A stretch of DNA of 64,000 nucleotides from an uncultured Clostridia bacterium (GCA_947589355.1 CANPZC010000006.1:36439-100438), one strand, 5' to 3'. Numbered from the stretch's first letter, positions 26,097 to 35,623 are shown. Numbers and translations: made by a program. The notes: generated by a model from the letters alone, not told the origin.

Positions 26097-28162
26097 AGTT
26101 TGGTCTTACACCGAAGATAATGATAGGCATGGCTATTCTTGCTCTGTGCATTACGGCGGCGGCTGTTTTTGTGAGCATCAAGACTTACGACGAGGCGATA
26201 AAGCGTTATTACAACAGTGTTGCATATCAGGTGGCTGAGACTGCCTCGGGTTATTTTACAGAAGAAGAAATGCGCGGTTATGCTGACTTAGTAACGCGAT
26301 ACAACCACGGCGAGGCTTCAAAAGAAGAGCTTCAGGCGGCGTGCGAAAATGCCCGTTACAAGCAGCTTTGGGAGGAGATAGACAAGCTGCGAAAAAGCAT
26401 GGCTGCAAACGACATTTATGTGAGCGTTTTTGACATGGATGCTCTGGAAAACTACAGCGAGGAGACCGCTGACGACTGGGCGCCGATGTACTATATAATG
26501 GACAGTTACTACAAGAGCGAGGAGCAGTTCGGGTTTGGCGAAAGCGGCAAGATACAGCCCGATTTTCGGTTTGACGTTATAGAGGCGGCAAAGACGGGCG
26601 TACACACGGACACGATGATATTCAGCAACTATCAGTTCGGGTTTATTATGACGGCTTCTTACCCTGTGGCATACGGCGGCGAGACGGTGGCGTTTATTGC
26701 GGTAGAGATACCTATGTCAACGCTGCAAAGCGATATTTCTTCATTCGTAACGAGGCTTATAATTGCGGCGTGCGTGGTAACTTTTATTATGCTTATCATA
26801 ATTGTTGCCGTGTTTGTACGCATTGTGGTAAAGCCAATCGGCGTGGTGGCTGACGAAGCGGAAAAGTTTGTCGGCAGCGATGCGGAAGTATCACAGCGGC
26901 TTGAAAAAATACGCACAAAAGACGAGATAGAAATGCTTTCCGGCAGCATACTGAAAATGGAGAGGGACATCAAAGATTACATTGAGAACCTTACAAAAGT
27001 TACTGCCGAAAAGGAGCGCATTGGGGCTGAGCTTAGCGTTGCGACGCAGATACAGGCGGATATGCTGCCGAGCAGTTTCCCTGCGTTCCCCGAGCGGAAA
27101 GATTTTGACATTTACGCGGCGATGCACCCTGCGAAAGAGGTCGGCGGCGACTTTTACGATTTCTTCATGCTTGACGACCACAGGCTTGCGCTTGTTATGG
27201 CGGACGTTTCGGGAAAGGGCGTACCTGCGGCGCTGTTTATGGTTATTGCGAAGACTCTTATCAAGAACCGCGCGCTTATGGGCGGCACGCCGAAAGAGAT
27301 ACTTGACTATGTGAACGGGCAGCTGTGCGAGAACAATGAGGCCGAGCTTTTTGTTACGGTATGGCTGGCTATAGTGGATCTTGACACGGGAAAGGGGATA
27401 GCTGCAAACGCTGGTCACGAACACCCTGCTATACAAAGGGCAGGCGGCGGCTACGAACTTGTAAAATACAGACATTCGCCTGCTGTGGCAGTCATGGAGG
27501 GCATAAGATATCGCGACCATGAATTTCAGCTTTACCCGGGCGACAGTTTATATGTATACACTGACGGAGTTACCGAAGCTGCGAACACGCAAAACGAGCT
27601 TTTCGGCACGCAGAGGCTGCTGGACGCGCTGAACGAAGCTCCCGATGCGGCGGCTGATGAGGTACTTAAAAATGTCAGCAGGCACATAGATGATTTTGTT
27701 GGCGGTGCGCCGCAGTTTGACGATATTACGATGCTGTGTTTCAAGTATTTTGGCGCGCGCAGGCTGAGGGTGGAAGCGAAGACCGAGGATCTTGAAGAGG
27801 TAATTAAATTTATCGGCGGACATCTTGACAGGCTCGGCTGCCCCGAGAAAACAAAAAAGCAGCTTGAAACGGCTGCTGAAGAAATTTTTGTGAACATAGC
27901 AAGTTACGCATACCCAGACGGCGGCGATGCTGTGATAACTTTTGAAAGCGGCGGTGAACCGCTCTGCGCCTGTTTGACGTTTACAGACAACGGCATACCG
28001 TTTGACCCACTGCAAAAAGAAGACCCCGATGTTACGCTGTCGGCGGAGGAGCGGCAGGAGGGCGGCTTGGGTATTTACATGGTGAAAAAGACGATGGACG
28101 AGGTGAAATACGAGCGCAAAGGTGAACAAAATGTGCTGACTATAAAACGTATCATAGAATAG
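26087..28162 (+). CDS. Membrane SpoIIE-type phosphatase fused to RsbW-like kinase
   Basis: A 691-residue sensor. Membrane helices at about 7-30 and 207-235 flank a sensing domain outside the cell. A HAMP-like linker and short coiled coil follow. The SpoIIE/RsbU PP2C domain has GGDFYDF and ADVSGKG metal-binding motifs. The C-terminus is an HATPase of the RsbW/SpoIIAB type with an N-box (AAEEIFVNIASYAYP), TDNGIPFDP and GGLGIYMV. Phosphatase and kinase in one chain can set STAS phosphorylation either way. The ATG at 26087 overlaps the GH3 stop by 10 bases. An alternative ATG at 26057 adds ten residues and has a GGGGAGG site 14 bases ahead, so the start is uncertain. Confidence 0.88.
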   Translation: MRVKFGLTPKIMIGMAILALCITAAAVFVSIKTYDEAIKRYYNSVAYQVAETASGYFTEEEMRGYADLVTRYNHGEASKEELQAACENARYKQLWEEIDKLRKSMAANDIYVSVFDMDALENYSEETADDWAPMYYIMDSYYKSEEQFGFGESGKIQPDFRFDVIEAAKTGVHTDTMIFSNYQFGFIMTASYPVAYGGETVAFIAVEIPMSTLQSDISSFVTRLIIAACVVTFIMLIIIVAVFVRIVVKPIGVVADEAEKFVGSDAEVSQRLEKIRTKDEIEMLSGSILKMERDIKDYIENLTKVTAEKERIGAELSVATQIQADMLPSSFPAFPERKDFDIYAAMHPAKEVGGDFYDFFMLDDHRLALVMADVSGKGVPAALFMVIAKTLIKNRALMGGTPKEILDYVNGQLCENNEAELFVTVWLAIVDLDTGKGIAANAGHEHPAIQRAGGGYELVKYRHSPAVAVMEGIRYRDHEFQLYPGDSLYVYTDGVTEAANTQNELFGTQRLLDALNEAPDAAADEVLKNVSRHIDDFVGGAPQFDDITMLCFKYFGARRLRVEAKTEDLEEVIKFIGGHLDRLGCPEKTKKQLETAAEEIFVNIASYAYPDGGDAVITFESGGEPLCACLTFTDNGIPFDPLQKEDPDVTLSAEERQEGGLGIYMVKKTMDEVKYERKGEQNVLTIKRIIE

Positions 28163-28180
28163 AATATGGGCATAAAAAAG

Positions 28181-28220
28181 CTATCGGAGCAGCAAAAGCT
28201 CCGATAGTTTTTCTTTCTTT
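28181..28220 (+). terminator. Intrinsic terminator of the NHLM locus
   Basis: CTATCGGAGC and GCTCCGATAG form a perfect 10-bp stem with a seven-base loop, followed by TTTTTCTTTCTTT. It lies 18 bases after the last gene of the locus and marks the end of the plus-strand block. Confidence 0.88.
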
Positions 28221-28429
28221 GGGGGAGACCCTTTTGAAAAAGGGTCTTCCCCCAAACCCCCTCACTAAAACTTCTATATTTTTGGCGAGGGGTAATTATT
28301 TAGTTTAAAGATATATAAAGAATACAATTTATCGCTGCTTTATAAAGAAAATTACCCCTCGCCAAAAACAATGGAAAAGTCTTTGGAAAGGGGTATGGGG
28401 AATAACCTTTCTTCAGAAAGGTTTTCCCC
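28218..28429. repeat. Three nested/adjacent inverted repeats between convergent genes
   Basis: First, TTTGGGGGAGACCCTTTT faces its complement (one extra base), 28218-28256. Second, a perfect 19-bp inverted repeat, TTTTTGGCGAGGGGTAATT at 28279-28297, faces its complement at 28350-28368 across 52 AT-rich bases. Third, a hairpin at 28397-28429 starts GGGGAATAACC and ends GGTTTTCCCC. Together they fill the gap before lysS, which converges from the other side. Nothing coding is seen. Confidence 0.75.
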
Positions 28430-28488
28430 AAAAGAAAAATAGGTAAGACAGATAAATTCCGATTTATCCTATTATCAAAGCAAATTAT

Positions 28489-30063
28489 CTAATCTAAAGA
28501 TTTCATTGTAGGGAAAAGGAGCACGTCGCGGATAGCGGGGGAGTTGGTAAGCAGCATGACAAGTCTGTCGATGCCGTAGCCTATGCCGCCTGTGGGGGGC
28601 ATACCTATCTCCAGCGCGTGGAGGAAATCCTCATCAATTCGGTTGGCTTCTTCGTCGCCCTGCGAGAGCAGTTTTTCCTGCTCTACAAATCTTTCTCTCT
28701 GGTCAACGGGGTCGTTCAGCTCTGAGTAGGCGTTGCACATTTCCCAACCGTTTATATAAAGTTCAAATCTTTCGACCTTTTCGGGGTCGTCGGGCTTTTT
28801 CTTGGTAAGCGGCGATATCTCTATCGGGTGATCCATAATAAACGTTGGCTGCAAGAGGTGCTCCTCGGCAAATTCTTCAAAGAAAAGGTTAAGAATGTCG
28901 CCCTTTTTATGCCGCTGCTCATACTCTACATGGCGCTCGTCGGCTATCTTTCTTGCCTGCTCTAGCGTTTCTATCTCATCAAAATCAACGCCCGAATATT
29001 TCTTTACTGCTTCGGTCATGGTAAGCCTTTCAAACGGTTTGCCAAAGTCTATCTCCAGCTCTCCGTACTTGACTATATCACTGCCGCAGACTTCACGCGC
29101 GAGATATCTGAACATACTTTCGGTAAGCTCCATCATGCCGTGATAATCTGTATACGCCTGATAAAGTTCCATAAGGGTAAATTCGGGGTTATGGCGCGCA
29201 TCTACGCCCTCGTTGCGGAAAACTCTGCCTATTTCATAGACTCTTTCTAGGCCGCCGACTATAAGTCTTTTAAGGTAAAGCTCCAAAGAAATTCTCAGCT
29301 TTATATCCTCATTGAGAGCGTTATAGTGGGTATCGAAAGGTCTGGCAGCCGCACCGCCTGCGTTTGAAACGAGCATGGGCGTTTCGACTTCCATAAAGCC
29401 TCTGCCGTCTAAAAATCTGCGGATAGAAGCTATTATTTTAGAGCGTTTTACGAAAGTATCGCGCACCTGCGGATTACAGATGAGGTCTGTATATCTCTGG
29501 CGGTAGCGCATATCCTGATTTTTAAGGCCGTGCCACTTTTCGGGCAGTGGGGCAAGCGATTTTGAAAGCAGGGTTATGCCGGTAGCGTGGAGGGAAATTT
29601 CGCCCCTGCGTGTACGGAAAACAAAGCCCTCAACGCCTGCGATATCGCCTATATCCCACTTTTTGAAGTCGGCAAAATTTTCTTCTCCTATCTCATTTAG
29701 GCGGACATAGACCTGTATCCTGCCTTTGGCATCTAAAAGGTCTATAAAATTAGCCTTGCCCATATCGCGGCGCGACATGATCCTGCCTGCTAAGCGCACG
29801 GTAGTTCTTTCGGCTTCGAGCTTTTCTTTCAAAAGCTGCTCGTCTTCGCCGCAATCGGCTTTTACGCGCGCTTCGAGCGTTTCATACTCTGCCTTGGCGG
29901 CGGCGGTATTTGTTGTAACGTCGTACTTTGTAATTGCGAACGGGTCTTTGCCTGCGGCTTTAAGGTCGCTCAGCTTATCCATTCTTATCTTCTTATAGGT
30001 ACTTAATTCCTCGGCGGTAAGTTCTTCCTCCTCGGGGAGGATCTGCTCGCTGATGTCACTCAT
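28489..30063 (-). CDS. lysS: Lysyl-tRNA synthetase, class II
   Basis: A 524-residue class II enzyme charging tRNA-Lys. An OB-fold anticodon-binding domain (VRLAGRIMSRRDMGKANFIDL) is followed by the catalytic core with ARPFDTHYNALN, the motif 2 loop FRNEGVDARHNPEFT and motif 3 GIGYGIDRLVMLL near the C-terminus. Length is as expected. It follows greA without a gap (the start codon abuts the greA stop codon), an arrangement common in Firmicutes. Confidence 0.97.
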   Translation of the reverse strand: MSDISEQILPEEEELTAEELSTYKKIRMDKLSDLKAAGKDPFAITKYDVTTNTAAAKAEYETLEARVKADCGEDEQLLKEKLEAERTTVRLAGRIMSRRDMGKANFIDLLDAKGRIQVYVRLNEIGEENFADFKKWDIGDIAGVEGFVFRTRRGEISLHATGITLLSKSLAPLPEKWHGLKNQDMRYRQRYTDLICNPQVRDTFVKRSKIIASIRRFLDGRGFMEVETPMLVSNAGGAAARPFDTHYNALNEDIKLRISLELYLKRLIVGGLERVYEIGRVFRNEGVDARHNPEFTLMELYQAYTDYHGMMELTESMFRYLAREVCGSDIVKYGELEIDFGKPFERLTMTEAVKKYSGVDFDEIETLEQARKIADERHVEYEQRHKKGDILNLFFEEFAEEHLLQPTFIMDHPIEISPLTKKKPDDPEKVERFELYINGWEMCNAYSELNDPVDQRERFVEQEKLLSQGDEEANRIDEDFLHALEIGMPPTGGIGYGIDRLVMLLTNSPAIRDVLLFPTMKSLD

Positions 30064-30558
30064 TTACTTTCTTCCTTTCGTTTCTCTCGAAACTTCCATA
30101 ACTTCAAATTCTACTATTCCCATAGGGGTATTTACGTCAAACACATCTCCTACTTTGGAGTGCATGGCGGCTCTGCCTACGGGGGATTCATCGGATATTA
30201 TGCCGTTTTCGGGGTCGGATTTTGAAGATGAATCTATTATATACGTTTCAAGTGAGCCGTCGCTGCGGTCTTTGAGGACTACGCGAGAGCCAAGATTGAC
30301 CTCGTTTTCGTTTATATCGCTCTCGTTAACTATCACTGCTATACTGAGCTGATATTCTTTTTCTTTTATCTCGCTTTCGAGAGCTGCCTGCTCGTCTTTT
30401 GCGGCATCATACTCGGCATTTTCCGAAAGGTCGCCGAACGAACGGGCTTCTTTAAGTTTTTCAGCCACTTCACGGGATCTGACGGTCTTTAAGTATTCAA
30501 GATCGTCAACAAGATCCTGATAGGCTTCTTTTGTAAACAGCTTTTTATTTTCGGGCAT
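30064..30558 (-). CDS. greA: Transcription elongation factor GreA
   Basis: A 164-residue transcript-cleavage factor that rescues backtracked RNA polymerase. The N-terminal coiled coil carries RSFGDLSENAEYDAAKDEQ, including the acidic tip residues needed for cleavage. The C-terminal FKBP-like domain has GIISDESPVGRAAM. The ATG at 30558 is preferred over an upstream GTG that overlaps the AGGAG ribosome site. Upstream of lysS in the same operon. Confidence 0.95.
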   Translation of the reverse strand: MPENKKLFTKEAYQDLVDDLEYLKTVRSREVAEKLKEARSFGDLSENAEYDAAKDEQAALESEIKEKEYQLSIAVIVNESDINENEVNLGSRVVLKDRSDGSLETYIIDSSSKSDPENGIISDESPVGRAAMHSKVGDVFDVNTPMGIVEFEVMEVSRETKGRK

Positions 30559-30585
30559 ATAGAACACTCCTTATTATAAATTACT

Positions 30586-31380
30586 TTACTTTCTGTATAC
30601 GGGCAGTCTGTTGCTCGTTACCGTTTGGGCGAAATTATCGCTGTAAGGCACGAACATAAGGTGCATACCCTGCGTGAACGGCGCGGCTATCTCGGAAAGC
30701 TTCTGGAAGATCTCTTTCATGGCTTCTTTATCCTCGCTGCTGTCAACTATCAGCATAAGGCTTTTTGCCTTATTCGTTCTTTCAAGGATAAGCACGAAAA
30801 GCTGATCTACTCTGCCATATTCATCGAGCTTTTCACGAATGGTCTCAATGAAGCCGTCGGGGTACTTGCCGGGAACGGTGACTTTGACCTGCTCGTTGGG
30901 CTTGGGGGTAAATATCTCGCTGTCTGCCATCTGGGCAAGTATGCCTTTAGGAACGGCAAAATTGTTGGTGAACGGGTCGATAACTATGCCGTCAAGGTCG
31001 CAGTCGGGCTTATTGAACGCAGCCATTAGCATGACAACGTTCATTACCAGATACCTTTCGGAAGAAATGATGCCGGTGTTTTTCTCGCTGTCTATCTCCT
31101 CGCGCGAGGTGAAAACTGCCATGTACTTTTTGCCGTCGTTATTTTTGAGGACGTGCATATTGAAGCTTCTCTTGTTTTCAAGGGCTACTTTGCCGTCTTC
31201 TTTTTCGACTGCTTCGGTGTTTTCCACCATTCTTGCGGGGCAGACAAAGTTGCCCTTTTGAATGAGCTTTGCGACCAGATTGAATTTTTCATCGGATCTG
31301 TCCTGTTTGAGATCCTGTATCGCTGCCACAAGCGCGTCATTATCGACTACCAGCTGTTGATTGTTGTTTACTTCTGCCAT
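30586..31380 (-). CDS. SseB-family protein
   Basis: A 264-residue soluble protein whose central part (MAVFTSREEIDSEKN, GIVIDPFTNNFAVP) matches the SseB N-terminal domain. Its later part (KVTVPGKYPDGFIETIREKL) resembles the SseB C-terminal domain. SseB proteins are linked to serine sensitivity in E. coli and to secretion-associated loci elsewhere, but the biochemical role is unclear. AAGGAGT precedes the start. It lies 27 bases upstream of greA on the same strand. Confidence 0.75.
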   Translation of the reverse strand: MAEVNNNQQLVVDNDALVAAIQDLKQDRSDEKFNLVAKLIQKGNFVCPARMVENTEAVEKEDGKVALENKRSFNMHVLKNNDGKKYMAVFTSREEIDSEKNTGIISSERYLVMNVVMLMAAFNKPDCDLDGIVIDPFTNNFAVPKGILAQMADSEIFTPKPNEQVKVTVPGKYPDGFIETIREKLDEYGRVDQLFVLILERTNKAKSLMLIVDSSEDKEAMKEIFQKLSEIAAPFTQGMHLMFVPYSDNFAQTVTSNRLPVYRK

Positions 31381-31439
31381 AGTTTAGTACTCCTTTTTTG
31401 ATCGTTTATTTTACATAGTATGTTATTCTACTTTCGAGA

Positions 31440-31777
31440 AACAAGATAATGAAGCAAGATAACGAGAGGCAAGAGGCAAGATGTTGGGTTATCTCACTTG
31501 GCTTGGCGTTCTCTAAGAGAACGCGGAAAATTTGATGTGACTTCTCATTAGGGAACGCCCTCTCTTGCAGGGCGCACGTTGTATTTGTGGGGCTCTGCCG
31601 GCGGTCGCTTGCGAACGCTACGACCCATGCAAGCCTTGGCAGTTGCGAAGCAACTGTAAAAAAGAGGTCAATTGAAAACTTTTAGTTTCTTGACATGAAT
31701 TTAAGATACGCGGCGTAAGCCGCTCCTTAACTATTCACTATTCATTATTCGTTATTCACTATTCACTATTTCTGCAT
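31440..31777. repeat. Composite repeat module 3' of proS
   Basis: Reading along the plus strand: AGAGGCAAGAGGCAAGATGTT, a GGCGTTC...GAACGC hairpin, GGGAACGCCCTCTCTTGCAGG, then TTAAGATACGCGGCGTAAGC and repeated ATTCACTATTCATT. The same blocks in the same order lie 3' of parB. No gene is seen between sseB and proS. Confidence 0.75.
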
Positions 31778-33226
31778 CTAGTAGGCTTTACCCCACAAAA
31801 CCATTTTATCCGCTTTCTTGCCGCAGCACACGCAAGTGTCTGCTATATGTTCCTGCTCGTTGGGTATGCAGCGCGAACCTGCGCCGGTAAGCTCTTTTAC
31901 CTTATCTTCGCACTCCTCGCTGCCGCACCACATCGCCTTGATAAAGCCGTCGCCTTTTTCTTCAAGCACTTTCTTCATTTCATCGGTACTCGTACATTTA
32001 TATGTTCTTCTCTCGCGGTTTTCTTCCGCCTTTTTATACATACCCTGCGGTATCTCTTTTTCAAGAAGTTCTGCAACGGTATCGGCAAGATCTGCAAGAG
32101 CTACATCTCTCTTTTCACCGCTGTATCTTACGGCGCAGACGCACTTGTCATTCTCTATATCCTTAGGACCTATCTCCACACGCAGCGGAACGCCTTTCAT
32201 TTCATACTCTGCAAACTTCCAGCCGGGTGAGTTATCGCTGTCGTCAAGTTTTACACGAAGACCCTGCGCTTTAAGTATCTGCAAAAGCTCGTTTGCTTTT
32301 TCTAAAACTCCCTCTTTATGCTGGGCTATGGGCACAATAACTACCTGTATCGGCGCAACGTCGGGCGGCAGAACAAGACCGCTGTTATCGCCGTGAGTCA
32401 TGATAACTGCGCCTATGAGCCTTGTAGTCATACCCCACGAGGTCTGGTGGGGGTATTTAAGCGTATTATCTTTATCTGTATACTGAATATTAAAAGCCTT
32501 AGCAAAGCCGTCGCCGAAATAATGCGAAGTGCCTGCCTGCAAAGCTTTGCCGTCGTGCATAAGGGCTTCTATAGCGTAGGTAGCGACCGCCCCTGCGAAC
32601 TTATCGCTCTCGGTCTTTCTGCCTTTAATAACGGGCATACACAGGTGCTTTTCACAAAACTCGGCATAGACATCGAGCATTTTTTCTGTTTCTGCAATTG
32701 CTTCTTCGGCGGTGGCGTGAATGGTATGACCCTCCTGCCACAAAAACTCCCTCGAGCGCAAGAAAGGACGTGTAGTTTTTTCCCACCTTACAACGCTTAC
32801 CCACTGGTTATACAGCTTGGGCAGGTCGCGGTAGGAATGAACGATATTAGCGTAATGCTCGCAGAAAAGAGTTTCGGAAGTGGGGCGGACGCAAAGTCTT
32901 TCTTCAAGTTTTTCGCTGCCGCCGTGCGTTACCCATGCGACCTCGGGCGCGAAGCCTTCTACATGGTCTTTCTCTTTCTGCAAGAGGCTTTCGGGTATGA
33001 ACATAGGCATACACACATTCTCGTGTCCTGTCTCTTTGAACATACCGTCAAGAATTTTCTGAATATTTTCCCATATCGCGTAGCCGTAGGGGCGAATGAC
33101 CATACAGCCCTTTACGCTGGTATACTCTACGAGCTCTGCTTTTTTGCATATGTCCGTATACCACTGCGCGAAATCGTCGTCCATAGAGGTGATAGCCTCT
33201 ACCATTTTACCGTTGTTTTTTGCCAT
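31778..33226 (-). CDS. proS: Prolyl-tRNA synthetase, archaeal/eukaryotic type
   Basis: A 482-residue class II enzyme charging tRNA-Pro, of the short type lacking the bacterial editing insertion. The catalytic core shows RPTSETLF, the motif 2 region [20 protein letters not shown] and [10 protein letters not shown]. The C-terminus has a Cys-rich zinc-type domain ([17 protein letters not shown]), as in archaeal ProRS. The open frame extends 52 codons further upstream but those residues are unlike ProRS. The ATG at 33226 gives the usual MAKNN-type start and overlaps the preceding small gene by 20 bases. Confidence 0.95.
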   Translation of the reverse strand: MAKNNGKMVEAITSMDDDFAQWYTDICKKAELVEYTSVKGCMVIRPYGYAIWENIQKILDGMFKETGHENVCMPMFIPESLLQKEKDHVEGFAPEVAWVTHGGSEKLEERLCVRPTSETLFCEHYANIVHSYRDLPKLYNQWVSVVRWEKTTRPFLRSREFLWQEGHTIHATAEEAIAETEKMLDVYAEFCEKHLCMPVIKGRKTESDKFAGAVATYAIEALMHDGKALQAGTSHYFGDGFAKAFNIQYTDKDNTLKYPHQTSWGMTTRLIGAVIMTHGDNSGLVLPPDVAPIQVVIVPIAQHKEGVLEKANELLQILKAQGLRVKLDDSDNSPGWKFAEYEMKGVPLRVEIGPKDIENDKCVCAVRYSGEKRDVALADLADTVAELLEKEIPQGMYKKAEENRERRTYKCTSTDEMKKVLEEKGDGFIKAMWCGSEECEDKVKELTGAGSRCIPNEQEHIADTCVCCGKKADKMVLWGKAY

Positions 33227-33509
33227 GCTTTTTATCAACTCCGTAAATGTCTGTATTGTAAATCTTATAGTTGGGGTCGAAGTCATCTTCCTTGCTTGCA
33301 TCGAAAATGCCGCGCACATTTTGTGCGCTGTGAACTCCGTCGTCTTCTTTGGGCTTTTCGGGTTTGCGGTGCTTGTCCACAAATTTTGCGATATGCGGTG
33401 TTGCGACTGCTGCGAGAGCTATCAGAGCCATTACTACAACAGCTTTTACTGCGAACGCACCGATTGCCGACCATTTGCTTGCCAGCAAGGTAATTTTAAA
33501 GATACTCAT
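33207..33509 (-). CDS. Small membrane protein between serS and proS
   Basis: A 100-residue protein with one hydrophobic stretch (about residues 16-40, [19 protein letters not shown]) and a Lys/Asp-rich hydrophilic tail. Its start overlaps the serS stop by four bases and its end overlaps the proS start by 20 bases. This tight coupling supports a real gene translated with its neighbours. Not a family I recognise. Confidence 0.65.
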   Translation of the reverse strand: MSIFKITLLASKWSAIGAFAVKAVVVMALIALAAVATPHIAKFVDKHRKPEKPKEDDGVHSAQNVRGIFDASKEDDFDPNYKIYNTDIYGVDKKHGKKQR

Positions 33510-34789
33510 TTTGTTATTTTGTCCTTGCCGCCCATATACATTCTGAGAGGCTCGGGGATATTTATGCTGCCGTCGGCGTTGAGGTTGTTTTCAAGGAAAG
33601 CTATCAACATTCTCGGCGGAGCTACAACTGTATTATTAAGAGTATGAGCGAGATATTTTTCGCCGTTTTCGCCCCTTACGCGTATGCCGAGTCTTCTTGC
33701 TTGCGCATCGCCGAGGTTGGAACATGAACCGACTTCAAAATACTTCTTCTGCCTTGGCGACCACGCTTCAACATCGCAGCTTTTTACTTTAAGGTCGGCA
33801 AGGTCGCCTGAGCAGCATTCGAGCGTTCTTACGGGAATATCGAGCGTGCGGAAGAAATCGACCGTATTCTGCCACAGCTTATCGAACCACATCATGCTGT
33901 CCTCGGGCTTGCAGACGACTATCATTTCCTGCTTTTCAAACTGGTGTATGCGGTAGACGCCGCGTTCCTCTATGCCGTGCGCGCCGACTTCTTTTCTGAA
34001 ACAGGGCGAATAGCTTGTAAGGCAGTAGGGCAGTTTGCTCTCATCGAGTATGCTGTCGATAAATCTGCCTATCATGGAGTGTTCGGAAGTACCGATAAGG
34101 TAGAGATCCTCGCCCTCTATTTTATACATCATGTTTTCCATTTCGGCAAAGCTCATAACGCCCGTTACTACCTCGCTGCGGATCATATAAGGCGGTATGA
34201 AATAGGTAAAGCCGCGGTCTATCATGAAATCTCTTGCATACGAAAGAATAGCGGAGTGGAGGCGCGCGATGTCGCCCATGAGGTAATAGAAGCCGTTGCC
34301 GCTGGTTTTTCTGGCTGCATCGAGGTCTATGCCGCTGAGGTTCTCCATTATGTCAACGTGATAGGGGACTTCAAAGTCGGGCACTTTCGGTTCGCCGAAT
34401 CGTTCGCGCTCTACATTCTCGCTGTCGTCCTTGCCTATAGGCACGCTGTCGTCAATGATGTTTGGCAAAACAAGCATTATTTTGCGGATATCCGCCTCCA
34501 GCTGCACTTCTTTTTCCTCAAGTGATGCGAGCTCCTCGGCGGCGGCTTTTACCTGCGCTTTTACGTTTTCAGCCTCATCTTTCTGACCTTTTGCCATAAG
34601 ACCGCCTATCTGTTTGCTGAGGACGTTGCGCTGATTTCTCAGCTCATCGCAGCGTGTTTTGGCGGCGCGGTACTCACTGTCGAGCTTTATCACCTCGTCG
34701 ACCATGGGGAGTTTTTCGTCCTGAAATTTTTTCTTGATGTTTTCTTTTACTACATTGGGGTTGTTTCTTAAAAATTTGATATCCAGCAT
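33506..34789 (-). CDS. serS: Seryl-tRNA synthetase
   Basis: A 427-residue class II enzyme charging tRNA-Ser. The N-terminal long coiled coil (residues about 25-105) contacts the tRNA. The core has GTSEHSMIGRF, the motif 2 region SPCFRKEVGAHG and the C-terminal HTLNNTVVAPPRMLIAFLENN, as in canonical SerRS. Length is normal. First gene of a serS-small membrane protein-proS set with overlapping ends. Confidence 0.97.
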   Translation of the reverse strand: MLDIKFLRNNPNVVKENIKKKFQDEKLPMVDEVIKLDSEYRAAKTRCDELRNQRNVLSKQIGGLMAKGQKDEAENVKAQVKAAAEELASLEEKEVQLEADIRKIMLVLPNIIDDSVPIGKDDSENVERERFGEPKVPDFEVPYHVDIMENLSGIDLDAARKTSGNGFYYLMGDIARLHSAILSYARDFMIDRGFTYFIPPYMIRSEVVTGVMSFAEMENMMYKIEGEDLYLIGTSEHSMIGRFIDSILDESKLPYCLTSYSPCFRKEVGAHGIEERGVYRIHQFEKQEMIVVCKPEDSMMWFDKLWQNTVDFFRTLDIPVRTLECCSGDLADLKVKSCDVEAWSPRQKKYFEVGSCSNLGDAQARRLGIRVRGENGEKYLAHTLNNTVVAPPRMLIAFLENNLNADGSINIPEPLRMYMGGKDKITK

Positions 34790-34894
34790 TTTTACAATTA
34801 CATCGCCTTTCCTGTTAGATCAATATTTTATAAACCTTTGTGGGATATTTTTCTTTTGCGATTTTTACTAAGTTAGCGCGGCGCTGCCCAATTT

Positions 34895-35100
34895 AAGAGG
34901 TGAGATGTTAGAGGTTAGAAAAGTCTTTTTCTGTCTTCGTGCAAGCTTGCCACTCCTGCGGTTTAGATAGATGCAAGAGGCAAGAAATTTGAGCTTATCC
35001 GTACTGCGATTTACACAATTATTGATAAGTTTTTATATACCATGCCCCATAACGCCCAAAGAGAAGTGGTTGGCAGGATATTCTTCCATCGGCGCGTGGG
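34895..35100. repeat. Composite intergenic repeat (GGTTAGAA block plus palindrome)
   Basis: AGAGGTGAGATGTTAGAGGTTAGAA begins it (shared with 41837, 56103 and 56381), followed by TGCGGTTTAGA and AGAGGCAAGAAATT. About 165 bases on comes the palindrome TGGCAGGATATTCTTCCA at 35071-35088 in GT-rich DNA. Non-coding. Confidence 0.7.
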
Positions 35101-35239
35101 GTGGCATGGGAAATTGGGGTGGGTGGTAGGTTGTTAGGGTATTGGCAGCTATTGTGAAGCAACAGCGCAAACTTTTTACAAAGCTATTGCGCACGCGCGC
35201 GCAGGGAAAATTACTCAAATCTTCTCAAAGGAGAGGCTC

Positions 35240-35623
35240 AGCTATTAGAAGCAAGAAAACTAGAGGCAAGAGGCAAGATGTTAGGATTTTCTCACACTGT
35301 TTGGCGTTCCAGAATGGAACGCGAAAAGAGAGTTAAGGTCTTTTCAAAGGGAACGCCCTCTCTTGCAGGTCGTTCCCTCTTGAAAAACAGTCCACAGGAC
35401 TGTTTTTCAATTCACCCTTTGCGGAGCGCCTGCCGTATGGGAGTTTCGCCGTCTGCGGACGGCGACGAGGGTTTCACCCTCGACCTGACGACCCTTTTGA
35501 AAAAGGGTCGATCGAAAACTTTTCCTTTCTTGACAAGCTTTTAAGATATGCGGCGTAAGCCGCTCCTTAACTATTCACTATTCATTATTCACTATTCACT
35601 ATTTTGCTGTGCAAGCAGCAAAA
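35240..35623. repeat. Composite repeat module 3' of parB
   Basis: Second copy of the module seen 3' of proS: AGAGGCAAGAGGCAAGATGTTAGG, the GGCGTTCCAGAATGGAACGC hairpin, GGGAACGCCCTCTCTTGCAGG, and at the far end GCGGCGTAAGCCGC plus ATTCACTATTCATT repeats. Its middle is longer and holds further hairpins, including GACCCTTTTGAAAAAGGGTC, which is shared with 28226-28247. No gene is seen. Confidence 0.75.

Noticed and set aside
34790..35300. T-box riboswitch upstream of serS
   Set aside because: No T-box core such as GGGTGGNACCGCG was seen on the minus strand; the region is composite repeat.
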